7,269 nt of DNA from an uncultured Blautia sp. (GTDB taxonomy: Bacteria; Bacillota; Clostridia; Lachnospirales; Lachnospiraceae). Below, piece by piece: positions 6,365-7,269 of this stretch. The notes under the pieces are model-generated. The model saw only the letters and a program-made list of their open reading frames with translations, was not told the origin of the DNA and did not search any database. The stretch's first letter is position 1, and each line of letters begins with the position of its first letter. Both the position numbers and the translations under genes were made by a program. Location of the stretch: positions 1 through 7,269 of the forward strand of contig CAKRRG010000105.1 in the NCBI GenBank assembly GCA_934394545.1. The letters are read 5' to 3'.

Positions 6365-7074
6365 TGGAGCAGGGCAGATGTACGGCAATCGTTCTGGCAG
6401 CAGGCCAGGGGAAAAGAATGCATAGCAAGATACAGAAGCAGTTTCTGGAAATCGGAGAGAAGCCGGTTCTGTATTATTCCTTGCATTGTTTTCAGGAAAG
6501 TCCGCTGATCCGGGATATTATTCTGGTCACAGGGGCGGATATGATTTCCTATTGCAAGGAGGAAATTGTAGAAAAATATGGGTTTACCAAGGTAAGCAGG
6601 GTAACAGCCGGTGGAAAAGAACGTTACGATTCTGTATATGCCGGGCTTTTGTGCTGCCAGGATACGGATTACGTGTATATTCATGATGGAGCAAGACCTT
6701 TTATCAATGCGGATATCATTCAGAGAGGATATGAGGCGGTGAAGGATACCGGTGCCTGCGTGATTGGAATGCCGTCCAAGGATACAGTGAAGCTTGCGGA
6801 TTCATCCGGATATATTAAAGAGACGCCAGATCGAAGAATTGTATGGAATATTCAGACACCTCAGATTTTTTCCTATAATCTTATTCGTGAAGCCTATGAA
6901 AGCATACATAAAAAGGACATGACGGGTGTGACAGATGACGCAATGGTCGTGGAACAGGAGACCGGTACCAGGATTCTTCTGGTGGAAGGATCCTACCAAA
7001 ATATCAAGATTACGACGCCAGAGGATCTGACGGTTGCAGAGGCTTTTCTGAACCGAATTTTCGAAAAAGATTGA
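6364..7074 (+). CDS. ispD: 2-C-methyl-D-erythritol 4-phosphate cytidylyltransferase IspD
   Basis: IspD joins CTP and methylerythritol phosphate to form CDP-methylerythritol in the MEP route to isoprenoids. The 236-residue product has the family length. Visible motifs are the nucleotide loop LAAGQGKRM (11-19), KQF (25-27), GGKERYDSV (83-91), HDGARPF (107-113), SKDTVK (138-143), the R157/R158 pair before NIQTPQ (162-167), TDDA (190-193) and NIKITTPEDL (213-222). The ATG overlaps the tsaD stop in TAATG, with GGGAG at 6352-6356 as ribosome binding site, so translation is coupled to tsaD. The main alternative is the related ribitol-phosphate cytidylyltransferase TarI; no teichoic-acid genes lie next to it here, which favours IspD. 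No convincing terminator follows, so some readthrough into the tRNA gene is possible. Confidence 0.9.
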   Translation: MEQGRCTAIVLAAGQGKRMHSKIQKQFLEIGEKPVLYYSLHCFQESPLIRDIILVTGADMISYCKEEIVEKYGFTKVSRVTAGGKERYDSVYAGLLCCQDTDYVYIHDGARPFINADIIQRGYEAVKDTGACVIGMPSKDTVKLADSSGYIKETPDRRIVWNIQTPQIFSYNLIREAYESIHKKDMTGVTDDAMVVEQETGTRILLVEGSYQNIKITTPEDLTVAEAFLNRIFEKD

Positions 7075-7121
7075 AAAAAATAAAAATTCTTGTTGACACA
7101 AAAGGAATTTGATGATAGAAT
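7074..7121 (+). promoter_or_regulatory. Strong promoter with UP-like element for the tRNA-Ser gene
   Basis: TTGACA (7093-7098), a 17-base spacer and TAGAAT (7116-7121) are near-perfect sigma-A hexamers. Directly upstream lies an A-rich tract (7074-7088) at about -40 to -54 relative to a predicted start near 7128, the place of an UP element that binds the polymerase alpha subunit. This combination is typical of stable-RNA genes. The tRNA begins about 76 bases after the predicted start, so the primary transcript would carry a 5' leader removed by RNase P. Confidence 0.85.
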
Positions 7122-7136
7122 ACGTTTTGCACTGAC

Positions 7137-7170
7137 AGAGACAACCTCTTGAATGAAGGACAACTCCTGA
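7137..7170 (+). repeat. Tandem imperfect repeat with ACAAC cores in the tRNA-Ser leader
   Basis: Two similar units follow each other: AGAGACAACCTCTTGA (7137-7152) and AAGGACAACTCCTGA (7156-7170). Each can form a 4-bp stem (AGAG/CTCT and AGGA/TCCT) that leaves ACAAC or CAAC unpaired. GCAC (7129-7132) and GTGC (7172-7175) could close both into a small branched structure starting at about the first transcribed base. The sequence similarity is directly visible; the folding is short and unproven, and function is unknown. Confidence 0.45.
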
Positions 7171-7203
7171 TGTGCAGAACGGTTTTATTTGATAATTATA
7201 TAT

Positions 7204-7269
7204 GGAGAGATATCGAAGTGGTCATAACGAGGCGGTCTTGAAAACCGTTTGTCCGCAAGGGCGCGTGGG
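7204..7269 (+). tRNA. tRNA-Ser(UGA), cut by the right edge of the window
   Basis: The acceptor 5' strand GGAGAGA (7204-7210) is followed by T8 and A9, then a 3-bp D stem (TCG 7213-7215 with CGA 7228-7230). The anticodon stem GCGGT/ACCGT (7232-7236 and 7244-7248) holds the loop CTTGAAA, with anticodon TGA at 7239-7241. A long variable arm typical of serine tRNAs has stem GTCC/GGGC and a GCAA tetraloop (7251-7262). The T stem starts with GTGGG (7265-7269) at the window edge. The tRNA reads UCA and related serine codons. A36-A37-A38 fits the MiaA target pattern for an isopentenyl-type A37 modification, and not t6A, which needs U36. Whether CCA is encoded cannot be seen. Confidence 0.93.

Noticed and set aside
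1..7269. CRISPR arrays, insertion sequences, prophage or defence genes
   Set aside because: No repeat-spacer pattern, no transposase or integrase frame and no terminal inverted repeats were seen; all long frames are explained by housekeeping genes and the YfhO-family gene.

Overview
The window looks like a chromosomal housekeeping region of a low-to-mid-GC Gram-positive anaerobe, most likely a Clostridia/Lachnospiraceae relative. Reasons: AGGAG-type ribosome binding sites throughout, a YfhO-family membrane protein, a tsaE-tsaB-rimI cluster with tsaD nearby, a MEP-pathway ispD, and a RNase Z that begins MLDVCLVGTGGMMP, a form I associate from memory with Lachnospiraceae. The taxonomic call is an inference; no search was run.

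Layout. (1) 46-1690, plus strand: tsaE, tsaB and rimI, closely spaced and probably one operon. (2) 1639-4209, minus strand: one large YfhO-family membrane protein gene whose 3' end overlaps the 3' end of rimI by 52 bp. (3) 4210-4429: a divergent intergenic region of 220 bp with candidate promoters for both flanking genes and a small hairpin beside the YfhO ribosome binding site. (4) 4430-7074, plus strand: rnz, tsaD and ispD, with a 3-nt gap and then a 1-nt overlap, so very likely co-transcribed and translationally coupled. (5) 7075-7269: a strong consensus promoter with an A-rich upstream element, a leader of about 75 nt, and a tRNA-Ser(UGA) gene cut by the right edge of the window.

How the genes relate. 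TsaE, TsaB and TsaD are three of the four bacterial proteins that make N6-threonylcarbamoyladenosine (t6A) at position 37 of tRNAs reading ANN codons; the fourth, TsaC/YwlC, is not here. RNase Z trims tRNA 3' ends. RimI is the N-terminal acetyltransferase that commonly travels with tsaB. IspD makes an isoprenoid precursor. The theme is therefore largely tRNA maturation, with the YfhO-family protein as an unrelated cell-envelope gene sitting in the opposite orientation between the two halves of the t6A gene set.

I did not find a clearly new biological system. The points most worth a second look are the convergent gene overlap at rimI, the RNase Z that lacks two recognisable tRNA-contact motifs of the Bacillus enzyme, and a tandem ACAAC-containing repeat in the tRNA-Ser leader.
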